Positions 38,133 to 46,189 of a stretch of DNA of 64,000 nt are shown piece after piece. The DNA is from Streptomyces barringtoniae (GTDB taxonomy: Bacteria; Actinomycetota; Actinomycetes; Streptomycetales; Streptomycetaceae). Position 1 is the stretch's first letter. Each line of letters starts with the position of its first letter. Position numbers and translations under genes: made by a program. Below the pieces are notes generated by a model. It made no database searches. It saw nothing but the letters and a program-made list of their open reading frames with translations, and was not told the DNA's origin. The stretch covers positions 62,001 through 126,000 of the forward strand of contig NZ_JAJHNP010000006.1 in assembly GCF_020819595.1 (NCBI RefSeq). Direction: 5' to 3'.

Positions 38133-39494
38133 CTACAGCACCGGCAGGTTCTTCCGCAGCTCGAAGGCCGTGACCTCGGACCGGTACTCCTCCCACTCCT
38201 GGCGCTTGTTGCGCAGGAAGAAGTCGAAGACGTGCTCGCCGAGGGTCTCGGCGACCAGGTCGCTGCGTTCCATGAGGGTCAGGGACTCGCCGAGGTTCTG
38301 CGGGAGGGGCTCGATGCCCATCGCGCGGCGTTCGGCGTCGGAGAGGGCCCAGACGTCGTCCTCGGCGCCCGGCGGGAGCTCGTAGCCCTCCTCGATGCCC
38401 TTCAGGCCCGCGGCCAGGAGGACGGCGTAGGCCAGGTAGGGGTTGGCGCCCGAGTCCAGGGAGCGGACCTCCACGCGGGCCGAGCCGGTCTTGCCGGGCT
38501 TGTACATCGGGACGCGGACCAGGGCGCTGCGGTTGTTGTGGCCCCAGCAGATGTAGGAGGGGGCCTCGCCGCCGGCACCGGCCGTGCGCTCGGAGCCGCC
38601 CCAGATGCGCTTGTAGGAGTTCACCCACTGGTTGGTGACCGCGGAGATCTCCGCCGCGTGCTTGAGCAGGCCCGCGATGAAGGAGCGGCCGACCTTGGAG
38701 AGCTGGAACTCCGCGCCGGACTCGTAGAACGCGTTCCGGTCGCCCTCGAAGAGGGAGAGGTGCGTGTGCATGCCGCTGCCCGGATGCTCGGAGAAAGGCT
38801 TCGGCATGAAGGTCGCCTGCACCCCCTGCTCCAGCGCCACCTGCTTCATGACCAGGCGGAACGTCATGATGTTGTCGGCCGTGGAGAGCGCGTCGGCGTA
38901 GCGCAGGTCGATCTCCTGCTGGCCCGGCGCGCCCTCGTGGTGGGAGAACTCCACCGAGATGCCCATGGACTCCAGCATGGTGATCGCCTGGCGGCGGAAG
39001 TCCATGCCGACATTGGTCGGGGTGTGGTCGAAGTAGCCCGAGTTGTCGGCCGGGGTGGGGCGGGAGCCGTCCAGCGGGCGGTCCTTCAGCAGGAAGAACT
39101 CGATCTCGGGGTGGGTGTAGAAGGTGAAGCCCAGGTCGGAGGTGCGGGCCAGGGCGCGCTTCAGCACATAGCGGGGGTCCGCGAAGGACGGGGAGCCGTC
39201 CGGCATGAGGATGTCGCAGAACATGCGGGCGGTGCCGGGGGTCTCCGCGCGCCAGGGCAGGACCTGGAAGGTGGAGGGGTCCGGCTTGGCGATCATGTCG
39301 GACTCGTAGACACGGGCGAAGCCCTCGATGGCCGAGCCGTCGAAACCGATGCCCTCGTCGAAGGCCTGCTCCAGCTCGGCGGGGGCCACGGCGACGGACT
39401 TCAGGAAGCCCAGCACGTCCGTGAACCACAGGCGTACGAACCGGATGTCGCGCTCCTCCAACGTCCGGAGCACGAACTCCTGCTGCTTGTCCAT
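38133..39494 (-). CDS. glnA2: Glutamine synthetase-like enzyme, probable gamma-glutamylpolyamine synthetase
   Basis: The 453-residue protein has the type I glutamine synthetase fold: GFDGSAIEGFARVYESDM, PEIEFFLLKDR (metal ligands), the segment EFSHHEGAPGQQEIDLRYADAL and GSGMHTHLSLFEGDRNAF near the ATP/glutamate site. It is close to GlnA2 of S. coelicolor, which I recall is not a glutamine producer but ligates glutamate to polyamines. The classic adenylylation-loop tyrosine motif (NLYDLP) is not visible, so GlnE should not act on it. The ATG at 39494 begins MDKQQEFVLRTLEERDIRFV. Its location near glnII, glnRII and glnE is shared with S. coelicolor as I remember it. Confidence 0.93.
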   Translation of the reverse strand: MDKQQEFVLRTLEERDIRFVRLWFTDVLGFLKSVAVAPAELEQAFDEGIGFDGSAIEGFARVYESDMIAKPDPSTFQVLPWRAETPGTARMFCDILMPDGSPSFADPRYVLKRALARTSDLGFTFYTHPEIEFFLLKDRPLDGSRPTPADNSGYFDHTPTNVGMDFRRQAITMLESMGISVEFSHHEGAPGQQEIDLRYADALSTADNIMTFRLVMKQVALEQGVQATFMPKPFSEHPGSGMHTHLSLFEGDRNAFYESGAEFQLSKVGRSFIAGLLKHAAEISAVTNQWVNSYKRIWGGSERTAGAGGEAPSYICWGHNNRSALVRVPMYKPGKTGSARVEVRSLDSGANPYLAYAVLLAAGLKGIEEGYELPPGAEDDVWALSDAERRAMGIEPLPQNLGESLTLMERSDLVAETLGEHVFDFFLRNKRQEWEEYRSEVTAFELRKNLPVL

Positions 39495-39740
39495 CTTCCG
39501 CTACCCCATCCTTGCTGGTCAGGCCGCCTGTCCCCCGTCCCGCGGGAGGCGGTCGGGCACCTGAGCATCCCACCACAACACCATTTCATGCGCGTTGCGG
39601 ACCTTGATCGCGGATGCGTCCTCGGCCTGAACGCCTCTCGTACGGCAGGTGTACTGCCGTGTCGCCCATCTTGCCTGCTCGGACCGATATCCGTAATGGC
39701 CGATTCGCTGAAGGCGTGACCGATGCCACGCCCGTTTAAT

Positions 39741-39757
39741 TTGCATCTCAGATGCAA
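39741..39757 (+). promoter_or_regulatory. Palindromic operator upstream of hmp (NsrR-type)
   Basis: TTGCATCT-C-AGATGCAA is a perfect 8-1-8 palindrome 42 bp upstream of the flavohemoprotein ATG. Its AT-rich, TGCAT-centred half-sites resemble NsrR targets in Streptomyces, and an Rrf2/NsrR-type gene lies 2 kb away. Confidence 0.65.
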
Positions 39758-39799
39758 CTTTTCCTACGGTCCTGATCAGCTGAGCCGATTGGAGTTCCG

Positions 39800-40996
39800 A
39801 TGCTGTCCGAACAGTCCGCAACCACCGTCCGCGCCACTCTCCCCGCCGTCGGCGCGGCCGTCGGCGAGATCACCGAGCGCTTCTACGCCCGCCTCTTCGC
39901 CGCCCGCCCAGAACTGCTGCGGGACCTGTTCAACCGCGGCAACCAGGCCTCCGGCGCCCAGAAGCAGGCCCTCGCCGGATCCATCGCCGCCTTCGCCACG
40001 CACCTGGTGGAGCACCCGGACCAGCGGCCGGACGCGATGCTCGGCCGCATCGCCCACAAGCACGCCTCCCTGGGCGTGGCCCCCGAGCACTACCCGATCG
40101 TGCACGAGCACCTCTTCGCCGCCATCGCCGACATCCTCGGTGAGGCCGTCACCCCCGAGGTGGCCGCCGCCTGGACCGAGGTCTACTGGCTGATGGCGAA
40201 CGCGCTCATCGCCATCGAGAAGCGGCTGTACGAGGAGAGTGGCAGCACCGGGCGCCGGCCCTGGGAGGTCGTGGAGCGCATCGAGGAGACGGCGGACGTC
40301 GTCACCTTCCGGCTGCGGCCCGCCGACGGCGGCCCGGTGCGCGGTTTCCGCGCCGGCCAGTACGTCTCCGTCCAGGTCGAGCTGCCCGACGGCGCCCGGC
40401 AGATACGGCAGTACAGCCTGTCCGGCGCGCCCGGCGACACCCTCCGCCAGTTCAGCGTCAAGCGCGTGACCAGCGACGACGCGGCGCCCGACGGTGAGGT
40501 CTCGAACCACCTCCACGCGCGCGTGCAGGTAGGCGACGACATCCACCTGTCCGAGCCGTACGGCGACCTCGTCCTGGACGCCGACGGCGCCGGGACCCTC
40601 CTGCTGCTCGCCTCCGCCGGCATCGGCGTGACCCCGATGATCGCGATGCTGGCCGACCTCGCGGCGAGCGGCCACGGCGGCCCGGTCACCGTCGTCCACG
40701 GCGACCGCTCCCCCGCCGACCACGCCCTGCGCACCGACCACGAGATGTACGCCGGGAAGCTCGCGGACGCGTCCGTGCACTTCTTCTACGAGCGGGACGC
40801 CGAGCCGGGCACCCGCACCGGCCTGGTGGACCTCGCCGGCATCGCCGTACCGGCCGGCACGCGCGCGTACCTGTGCGGCCCGCTGCCGTTCATGCGCGCG
40901 GTCCGCACCCAGCTGATCGAGAGGGGTGTGGCCCCGGCCGACATCCACTACGAGGTGTTCGGCCCGGACCTGTGGCCGGCCCGACAGGGCGGCTGA
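39800..40996 (+). CDS. hmp: Flavohemoprotein (nitric oxide dioxygenase)
   Basis: The 398-residue cytoplasmic protein joins a globin domain (residues 1-140; proximal His88 in IAHKHASLGVAPEHY) to an FAD-binding barrel (GQYVSVQVELPDGARQIRQY, then SLSGAP) and an NAD-binding domain (LASAGIGVTPMIAML; AYLCGPLPFM; final YEVFGP). It oxidises nitric oxide to nitrate using O2 and NAD(P)H and so detoxifies NO. The perfect palindrome in the promoter and the nearby Rrf2 gene predict NO-responsive derepression. The start ATG 39800 precedes MLSEQSATTVRATLPAV, as in other Hmp proteins. Confidence 0.96.
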   Translation: MLSEQSATTVRATLPAVGAAVGEITERFYARLFAARPELLRDLFNRGNQASGAQKQALAGSIAAFATHLVEHPDQRPDAMLGRIAHKHASLGVAPEHYPIVHEHLFAAIADILGEAVTPEVAAAWTEVYWLMANALIAIEKRLYEESGSTGRRPWEVVERIEETADVVTFRLRPADGGPVRGFRAGQYVSVQVELPDGARQIRQYSLSGAPGDTLRQFSVKRVTSDDAAPDGEVSNHLHARVQVGDDIHLSEPYGDLVLDADGAGTLLLLASAGIGVTPMIAMLADLAASGHGGPVTVVHGDRSPADHALRTDHEMYAGKLADASVHFFYERDAEPGTRTGLVDLAGIAVPAGTRAYLCGPLPFMRAVRTQLIERGVAPADIHYEVFGPDLWPARQGG

Positions 40997-41000
40997 CCGC

Positions 41001-41795
41001 TCAGCCGCGGTCGTGCGCGCCGGCCACCTTCCGCACCTTGTCCATGACCGGCTGGAGCCTGTCGACCAGGGCCGGGTAGTCGTCGGCATGGCCATCCGCC
41101 CACTGGGCCAGGCCGGCCACCACCAACGCCCCCTGTCCCGCGAAGGCCTGCACCAGCCCGCTGTCCGCCGGCAACGTCTTCAGACCGGATCCGGCGGGCG
41201 GCGTCAGCACCGGCACTTCATGGTCCGTCTGGTTCATGCTCAGGAGCGTGACCAGGCGGACGACGTCGGCCCGGTCCTTCATGCCGAAGGCGACGATCGT
41301 GTACTGGTTGTCCGACGCGTCCCGGTACAGAGCCCCGATCACACCCCGGCAGCCCTTGCTCTCGCGGATCATCCCGGCCAGGTTCGGGCCGATCGCGCCC
41401 GTGCAGTTCGGGCCACCCGTCTGCATGACCTTGGTATAGCCGCCGACGTGGGCCGGGAACGCCTGGTCCTCGGTGACCATCGGCATCGACGCCGTGGACG
41501 GCTCCGCGGGGGCGGCCTTCCGGCTGGGCGCGTGTCCCGCCGCCCCGGCCGCCGTCTCGTGCCGCGTTCCGTGCCCCTCGCCCAGCCAGAATCCCGCCCC
41601 GGCCACCACGGCCACCGCACCGACCACGGCCGTCATCACCGCCCCGAGTTTGCGGCGCGGCGGACGCTTCGCAGGGGTCTCGCGCTCAGCCGCGCCCGGC
41701 TCGTGGATCCCCCCGCCGTGGATCCCCCCGCTCTTCTCGAACTCGCTGACGAACTCGTTCCACCGTTCGTCATCCGTCCCCTGGTTCCCCTCCAT
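41001..41795 (-). CDS. Single-pass membrane protein, unknown function
   Basis: The 264-residue protein has a polar, acidic N-terminus of about 45 residues, a basic KRPPRRK stop signal, one membrane segment (LGAVMTAVVGAVAVVAGAGF), then an extracytoplasmic domain with two cysteines (PNCTGAIG and SKGCRGV). I do not recognise the family; the layout is like many actinobacterial membrane-anchored proteins. ATG 41795 follows AAGGTG by about nine bases. It is convergent with hmp (4 bp between stops) and lies downstream of the Rrf2 gene on the same strand. Confidence 0.75.
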   Translation of the reverse strand: MEGNQGTDDERWNEFVSEFEKSGGIHGGGIHEPGAAERETPAKRPPRRKLGAVMTAVVGAVAVVAGAGFWLGEGHGTRHETAAGAAGHAPSRKAAPAEPSTASMPMVTEDQAFPAHVGGYTKVMQTGGPNCTGAIGPNLAGMIRESKGCRGVIGALYRDASDNQYTIVAFGMKDRADVVRLVTLLSMNQTDHEVPVLTPPAGSGLKTLPADSGLVQAFAGQGALVVAGLAQWADGHADDYPALVDRLQPVMDKVRKVAGAHDRG

Positions 41796-41844
41796 CACGC
41801 GCGCACCTTGACGCCCACTGGTGAACGCGCCCCGTCGAGAACGG

Positions 41845-42297
41845 TCAACCGCCTTGCGGCCCACGGGAGATACCCAGCAGCAGCGGGCCCGTCGGCGCGG
41901 CGACGAGCTCGGCGACCGTGACCGGGTCCAGCGCCGCGTAGAACGCCTCCTGGGCCCGGCGCAGGGCACCGCGCAGGCGGCAGCCGGTGTTCAGCGGGCA
42001 GGGGGCCGTACCCGCCGTACCCTCGCAGTCGACCACGTCCCCGTCGCCCTCGAAGGTGCGCACCACCGCGCCGACGGAGGCGGTACGGCCCCCGGCGGTG
42101 AGGGCGAGGCCGCCGCCCCGGCCGCGCCGGGCGTCCACGAGGCCCAGGTGCTGGAGTTCGGCGACGACCTTCGCGGCGTGCGTGTAGGGCACGTCCATGT
42201 CCGCCGCGACCTGGCGTGTGGTGGGCGTGGCGTCGGCCGCCACGGCCAGTCGCATCAGGACGCGCAGGGCCAGGTCGGTGGAACGCAGGAGCCGCAC
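41845..42297 (-). CDS. Rrf2-family transcriptional regulator (NsrR-like)
   Basis: The 150-residue regulator begins RLLRSTDLALRVLMRLAVAA, the N-terminal helix of Rrf2 proteins, with an HTH in PTTRQVAADMDVPYTHAAKV. Three cysteines in DCEGTAGTAPCPLNTGCRLR are spaced as in NsrR, where they hold an iron-sulfur cluster that reacts with NO. Its probable target is hmp, 1.9 kb away. I start at GTG 42297 by alignment with NsrR proteins; ATG 42321, eight codons upstream, is also possible because a GATAAT-like -10 (42333-42338) lies just ahead and the transcript may be near-leaderless. Confidence 0.88.
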   Translation of the reverse strand: MRLLRSTDLALRVLMRLAVAADATPTTRQVAADMDVPYTHAAKVVAELQHLGLVDARRGRGGGLALTAGGRTASVGAVVRTFEGDGDVVDCEGTAGTAPCPLNTGCRLRGALRRAQEAFYAALDPVTVAELVAAPTGPLLLGISRGPQGG

Positions 42298-42448
42298 ACC
42301 ACGAGCGTAGGTAATGCGCATCCGCGGTTCAAATTATCCGACGGTCAGCTCTTGGCCGGGCCCTCTCTACGGAGGCCCGCCCCCTCCCCATTACGATCGG
42401 CGGGCCCCACCCTTCCCGTTGCCGGCCCTTTCCCCAGAAGGACACCTC

Positions 42449-43120
42449 ATGGGTTCCGCCAAGAACAGCAGCGCGGCGCGCAAGGCGCGCATAGAGGAGA
42501 TGCGCCGTGCCGAGCGCTCGCGCGAGCGCCGCAACCGCGCGCTCACCATCGCCGCGAGCGTGGTGGTCGTCGCCGGCCTCGTGGTCGGCGGTGTGGTCCT
42601 CGTGAACTCCCAGTCCGACAACAAGAAGAACAGCGCGGACGACTCCAAGACCTCCTCCGGTGACTCCGGTCACTGGACCACCGGCAAGGACGGCGTGCAG
42701 ACCTGGAGCGGCAAGCTGCCGCGGACGCACGTGACGGCCAAGGTGTCGTACCCGATGCACCCGCCGGTCGGCGGCAACCACAACCCGATCTGGGCGACCT
42801 GCGACGGCACCGTCTACACCAAGCCGCTGCGGGACGAGAACGCCGTGCACTCGCTGGAGCACGGCGCGGTCTGGGTGACGTACACCAGCAAGGCGAAGAA
42901 GGCCGACGTCGACGCGCTGGCGGCGAAGGTGAAGAAGACGTCGTTCTCGCTGATGAGCCCGTACGAGAACCAGGCGGCGCCGCTGATCCTGTCGGCCTGG
43001 GGCCACCAGGTGGCGGTCAAGAGCGCGGACGACCCCGAGGTGAACAAGTTCTTCAAGGCCTACGTCCAGGGTCCGCAGACCCCGGAGCCGGGCGCCGCCT
43101 GCACCAGCGGAGCGATGTAG
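42449..43120 (+). CDS. DUF3105 membrane-anchored protein
   Basis: The 223-residue protein has a highly charged cytoplasmic N-terminus (RKARIEEMRRAERSRERRNR), one membrane segment (residues 33-52) and an extracytoplasmic DUF3105 domain: YPMHPPVGGNHNPIWATCDG, EHGAVWVTY and a terminal Cys in GAACTSG. Conserved His and Cys residues could bind metal. Function is not established. ATG 42449 follows AGAAGGA. The stop overlaps the GTG of the DUF305 gene by one base (TAGTG), a pairing I recall as common in actinomycetes. Confidence 0.9.
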   Translation: MGSAKNSSAARKARIEEMRRAERSRERRNRALTIAASVVVVAGLVVGGVVLVNSQSDNKKNSADDSKTSSGDSGHWTTGKDGVQTWSGKLPRTHVTAKVSYPMHPPVGGNHNPIWATCDGTVYTKPLRDENAVHSLEHGAVWVTYTSKAKKADVDALAAKVKKTSFSLMSPYENQAAPLILSAWGHQVAVKSADDPEVNKFFKAYVQGPQTPEPGAACTSGAM

Positions 43121-43755
43121 TGAGGCGTCGGCACGTCGGCTGGATCGCCGGGGCCGCGGCGGCGGTGCTCGTCGCGGCCGGCGCGGTCACGTACGCGGTC
43201 GCCGAGAACGAAAGCGGCGGGTCGGCCGTGCAGACGCCGGCCGCCGAGTCGGCGGACGCCGGGTTCGCGCGGGACATGGCCGTGCACCACCAGCAGGCCG
43301 TCGAGATGTCGTACATCGTCCGGGACCGCACGAAGAACGGGGAAGTGCGGCGGCTCGCCTACGACATCGCGCAGACGCAGGCCAACCAGCGCGGCATGCT
43401 GCTGGGCTGGCTGGATCTGTGGGAACTGCCGAAGGTGTCGGAGAAGCCGCCCATGGCCTGGATGGGCATGGGCGACATGCCCGAGCGCGGGGACGGCTCG
43501 CTGATGCCGGGCATGGCGACGAACACGGAGCTGAGGAAGCTCCAGTCGCTGAGCGGCAAGCAGGCCGAGATCCTGTACCTGCAGCTGATGACGGACCATC
43601 ACAAGGGCGGGATCCACATGGCGGAGGGCTGTGTCGCCAAGTGCACCGTCGGCGTGGAGAAGCGGCTCGCGCAGGGCATGGTCGACGCGCAGCAGTCCGA
43701 GCTCCAGGTGATGGCCCAGATGCTCAAGGAGCGGGGTTCCGCGCCGCGTTCGTGA
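43120..43755 (+). CDS. DUF305 protein (ferritin-like, exported)
   Basis: The 211-residue protein has an N-terminal anchor (residues 8-28) and two DUF305 repeats: FARDMAVHHQQAVEMSYI and LQLMTDHHKGGIHMAEGC, each with the HHxxA/G-xxM metal-binding-like motif. Met-rich segments (PMAWMGMGDMPERG) lie between them. Related proteins are linked to copper handling. The GTG at 43120 overlaps the DUF3105 stop, so the two are translationally coupled. Four 14-bp tandem repeats begin inside its last codons. Confidence 0.9.
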   Translation: MRRRHVGWIAGAAAAVLVAAGAVTYAVAENESGGSAVQTPAAESADAGFARDMAVHHQQAVEMSYIVRDRTKNGEVRRLAYDIAQTQANQRGMLLGWLDLWELPKVSEKPPMAWMGMGDMPERGDGSLMPGMATNTELRKLQSLSGKQAEILYLQLMTDHHKGGIHMAEGCVAKCTVGVEKRLAQGMVDAQQSELQVMAQMLKERGSAPRS

Positions 43756-43804
43756 ACGGCGGTTCGTGACCGGCGGTTCATGACCGGCGGTTGGTGAACG
43801 GTGA
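43749..43804. repeat. Four 14-bp tandem repeats
   Basis: Four contiguous copies, TTCGTGAACGGCGG, TTCGTGACCGGCGG, TTCATGACCGGCGG and TTGGTGAACGGTGA, overlap the end of the DUF305 gene. A further GGTTCGTGAAC lies at 43811-43821. The GGTTCRTGAMC core is nearly palindromic, so this could be an operator array or simple slippage. Confidence 0.75.
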
Positions 43805-43901
43805 ACGAGTGGTTCGTGAACAGCGGCCACACACTTCCGTTACGCAACCGTGAGGTACGAAAGGTGCAATTCGCCCTACGTGACGGCTACTTGGGGTTCT
43901 C

Positions 43902-43936
43902 TTGACCTTTCCGTTCCCCTGGCATGAACCGTTCAT
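43902..43936 (+). promoter_or_regulatory. Candidate promoter/operator of S53 protease gene
   Basis: TTGACC at 43902-43907 is a possible -35. ATGAAC-C-GTTCAT (43924-43936) is a perfect palindrome at the expected -10/start position. It is 118 bp before the protease ATG. The GAAC/GTTC half-sites resemble the tandem repeat core upstream. Confidence 0.4.
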
Positions 43937-44053
43937 CGAAAGAGTGACCCCCATCGTGTGATCCATACGGCCGACCGAACCGCCGCGGGCCGGCACGCGG
44001 ACGCATGACGCATCGACCACTACATGCATGCGAACCGCATCGCAGGGGGTTCT

Positions 44054-45991
44054 ATGAGATCCAACCGCGCCAAGCTGCGCGCCGTGAGCATGGCAGCGAC
44101 ACTGCCCATGGTCGCCGGCGCGCTGGCGCTGGGCATACCCGCGGCACACGCCACGGACAGCCCTGCTCGTTCCGCACTCAATGGCACCAAGCCGCTGTGG
44201 GCCACGCCCAAGGCGGACAAGGGCGCTACCTCGAACAGCGCCCAGGTGAACGCCCGGGTCTACCTGGCCGGCAAGGACGCGGCGGGCCTCGCCGCCTACG
44301 CCAAGGCCGTGTCCGACCCCGGCTCGCCGCTGTACGGCAAGTACCTGAACGCCAAGAAGGCGCAGGCCCGGTTCGGGGCCACCAAGGCCCAGGTGGCCGC
44401 GGTCAAGTCCTGGCTGACGTCGGCGGGCCTGAAGGTCACCGAGGTCACCCAGCACTACGTCGCCGTCTCCGGTGACGTGGCCGCCGCCGAGAAGGCCTTT
44501 GGCACCCAGATGCACAACTACGCCAAGGGCTCGGCGACTTACCGCGCCCCGGCGCAGACGGCCACCGTGCCGGAGGGCCTGAAGGGCACCGTCCTGACCG
44601 TCACCGGCCTGGACAGCGCCCCGCACAAGGCCAACCACGACGACCAGCTGCCGCCGCCGGACGCCGTGTTCAAGAACTCCGGGCCGTTCTCCTCGTACTT
44701 CGGCTCGAACATCGCGACGACCCTGCCGGACGCCTACGGCGGGAAGATCCCGTACGCGATCAAGGGATACACCGGCAAGCAGCTGCGCGCCGCCTACGGC
44801 GCGGGCGACTACACCGGCAAGGGCGTCCGCGTCGCCATCACCGACGCCTACGCCTCCCCGACGATCGCCTACGACGCGGGCACGTACGCGGTCAAGCACG
44901 GTGACGCGGCCTGGAAGACCGGCCAGCTGCACCAGGTGCTGCCGAAGAACTACACCAAGACCAAGGAGTGCGGCGCGGCCGGCTGGTACGGCGAGGAGAC
45001 CCTCGACGTCGAGGCCGTGCACGCGGTCGCCCCGTCCGCCGACGTCACCTACGTCGGTGCGGCCTCCTGCTACGACGACGACCTGCTGGACTCGCTCAGC
45101 AAGGTGGTCGACAACCACCTGGCCGACATCGTCTCCAACTCCTGGGGCGACATCGAGGCCAACCAGACCCCGGACCTCGCGGCCGCCTACGACCAGGTCT
45201 TCCAGCTGGGCGCGGTGCAGGGCATCGGCTTCTACTTCTCCTCCGGTGACAACGGCGACGAGGTCGCCCACACCGGCACGAAGCAGGTCGACACCCCCGC
45301 CAACTCCGCCTGGGTGACGGCGGTCGGCGGCACCTCGCTGGCCGTCGGCAAGGGCGACGCGTACGAGTGGGAGACCGGCTGGGGCACCGAGAAGTCGACC
45401 CTGTCGGCCGACGGCAAGAGCTGGACCAGCTTCCCCGGCGCCTTCACCTCGGGCGCGGGCGGCGGCACCAGCAAGACGGTCGCCGAGCCGTACTACCAGA
45501 AGGGCGTCGTCCCGGACTCGCTCGCCAAGGCGAACAGCGCCGACGGCAACCGCGTCGTCCCGGACATCGCGGCCATCGCCGACCCGAACACCGGCTTCCT
45601 GGTCGGCCAGACCCAGACCTTCCCGGACGGCTCGCAGCAGTACAGCGAGTACCGCATCGGCGGCACCTCGCTCGCCGCTCCGGTCATCGCGGCGGTCCAG
45701 GCCCTGGCCCAGGAGGCGCGCGGCGGCAAGGCGATCGGCTTCGCCAACCCGTCGATCTACGCCAAGTACGGCAAGGGTGTCTTCCACGACGTCACGGACG
45801 ACCCGACCGGCTCCGGCCTGGCGGTCGCCCGCGTGGACTTCGCCAACGGCCTCAACGCCTCGGGCGGCCTGCTGTACTCGGCCCGCAGCCTGGGCAAGGA
45901 CAGCTCGCTGAAGGCCGTGAAGGGCTACGACGACGTGACCGGCGTGGGCTCGCCTGCGAACGGGTACGTGCAGTCGTACAAGAAGCACTGA
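44054..45991 (+). CDS. Secreted S53-family serine protease (sedolisin/kumamolisin-like)
   Basis: The 645-residue preproenzyme has a signal peptide ending near AHAT (residue 35), a pro-kumamolisin activation domain (about residues 60-195) and an S53 catalytic domain. Catalytic residues are visible: Glu314 and Asp318 (YGEETLDVEAVHA), oxyanion Asp399 (FYFSSGDNGD) and Ser539 in GGTSLAAPV. A C-terminal VTGVGSPNG-like segment (DVTGVGSPANGY) closes the fold. Such enzymes are acid-active endopeptidases. ATG 44054 has AGGGGG five bases upstream; an in-frame ATG at 44024 lacks one. A terminator follows. Confidence 0.95.
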   Translation: MRSNRAKLRAVSMAATLPMVAGALALGIPAAHATDSPARSALNGTKPLWATPKADKGATSNSAQVNARVYLAGKDAAGLAAYAKAVSDPGSPLYGKYLNAKKAQARFGATKAQVAAVKSWLTSAGLKVTEVTQHYVAVSGDVAAAEKAFGTQMHNYAKGSATYRAPAQTATVPEGLKGTVLTVTGLDSAPHKANHDDQLPPPDAVFKNSGPFSSYFGSNIATTLPDAYGGKIPYAIKGYTGKQLRAAYGAGDYTGKGVRVAITDAYASPTIAYDAGTYAVKHGDAAWKTGQLHQVLPKNYTKTKECGAAGWYGEETLDVEAVHAVAPSADVTYVGAASCYDDDLLDSLSKVVDNHLADIVSNSWGDIEANQTPDLAAAYDQVFQLGAVQGIGFYFSSGDNGDEVAHTGTKQVDTPANSAWVTAVGGTSLAVGKGDAYEWETGWGTEKSTLSADGKSWTSFPGAFTSGAGGGTSKTVAEPYYQKGVVPDSLAKANSADGNRVVPDIAAIADPNTGFLVGQTQTFPDGSQQYSEYRIGGTSLAAPVIAAVQALAQEARGGKAIGFANPSIYAKYGKGVFHDVTDDPTGSGLAVARVDFANGLNASGGLLYSARSLGKDSSLKAVKGYDDVTGVGSPANGYVQSYKKH

Positions 45992-46024
45992 CGCGCTGAC
46001 GCGCTGACGCTCCGCTGAGGGGCG

Positions 46025-46060
46025 GGGGGCGTGGGGTCCTGGTGACCTCACGCCCCCTTT
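46025..46060 (+). terminator. Terminator of S53 protease gene
   Basis: GGGGGCGTGGGGTC (46025-46038) pairs with GACCTCACGCCCCC (46044-46057), one G-T position, followed by TTT. It is 34 bp after the stop. Confidence 0.85.
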
Positions 46061-46132
46061 GCGTTGCGCAGGTGGTGGGGTGAGGGCCCGTTCGCCCGGC
46101 CGTGCTCGCCCCCACCCTGCGGGCAACGCAAA
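46058..46132. repeat. Long imperfect inverted repeat between protease and panB
   Basis: TTTGCGTTGCGCAGGTGGTG (from 46058) is mirrored by CACCCTGCGGGCAACGCAAA ending at 46132, with a 28-base central region. It sits between two terminator hairpins. Confidence 0.6.
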
Positions 46133-46134
46133 GC

Positions 46135-46170
46135 GGCAGCCCGCCGACGGGGGAAGATCGGCGGGCTGCC
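46135..46170 (-). terminator. Terminator of panB
   Basis: GGCAGCCCGCCGA (46135-46147) pairs perfectly with TCGGCGGGCTGCC (46158-46170). It lies 20 bp past the panB stop at 46190 in the leftward direction and is followed by GCTTT. Confidence 0.85.
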
Positions 46171-46189
46171 GGGGTGTTGCCGCAATGGC

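Noticed and set aside
43749..43804. Possible CRISPR array from regularly repeated 14-mers
   Set aside because: The copies are directly adjacent with no spacers, too short, and there are no cas genes.
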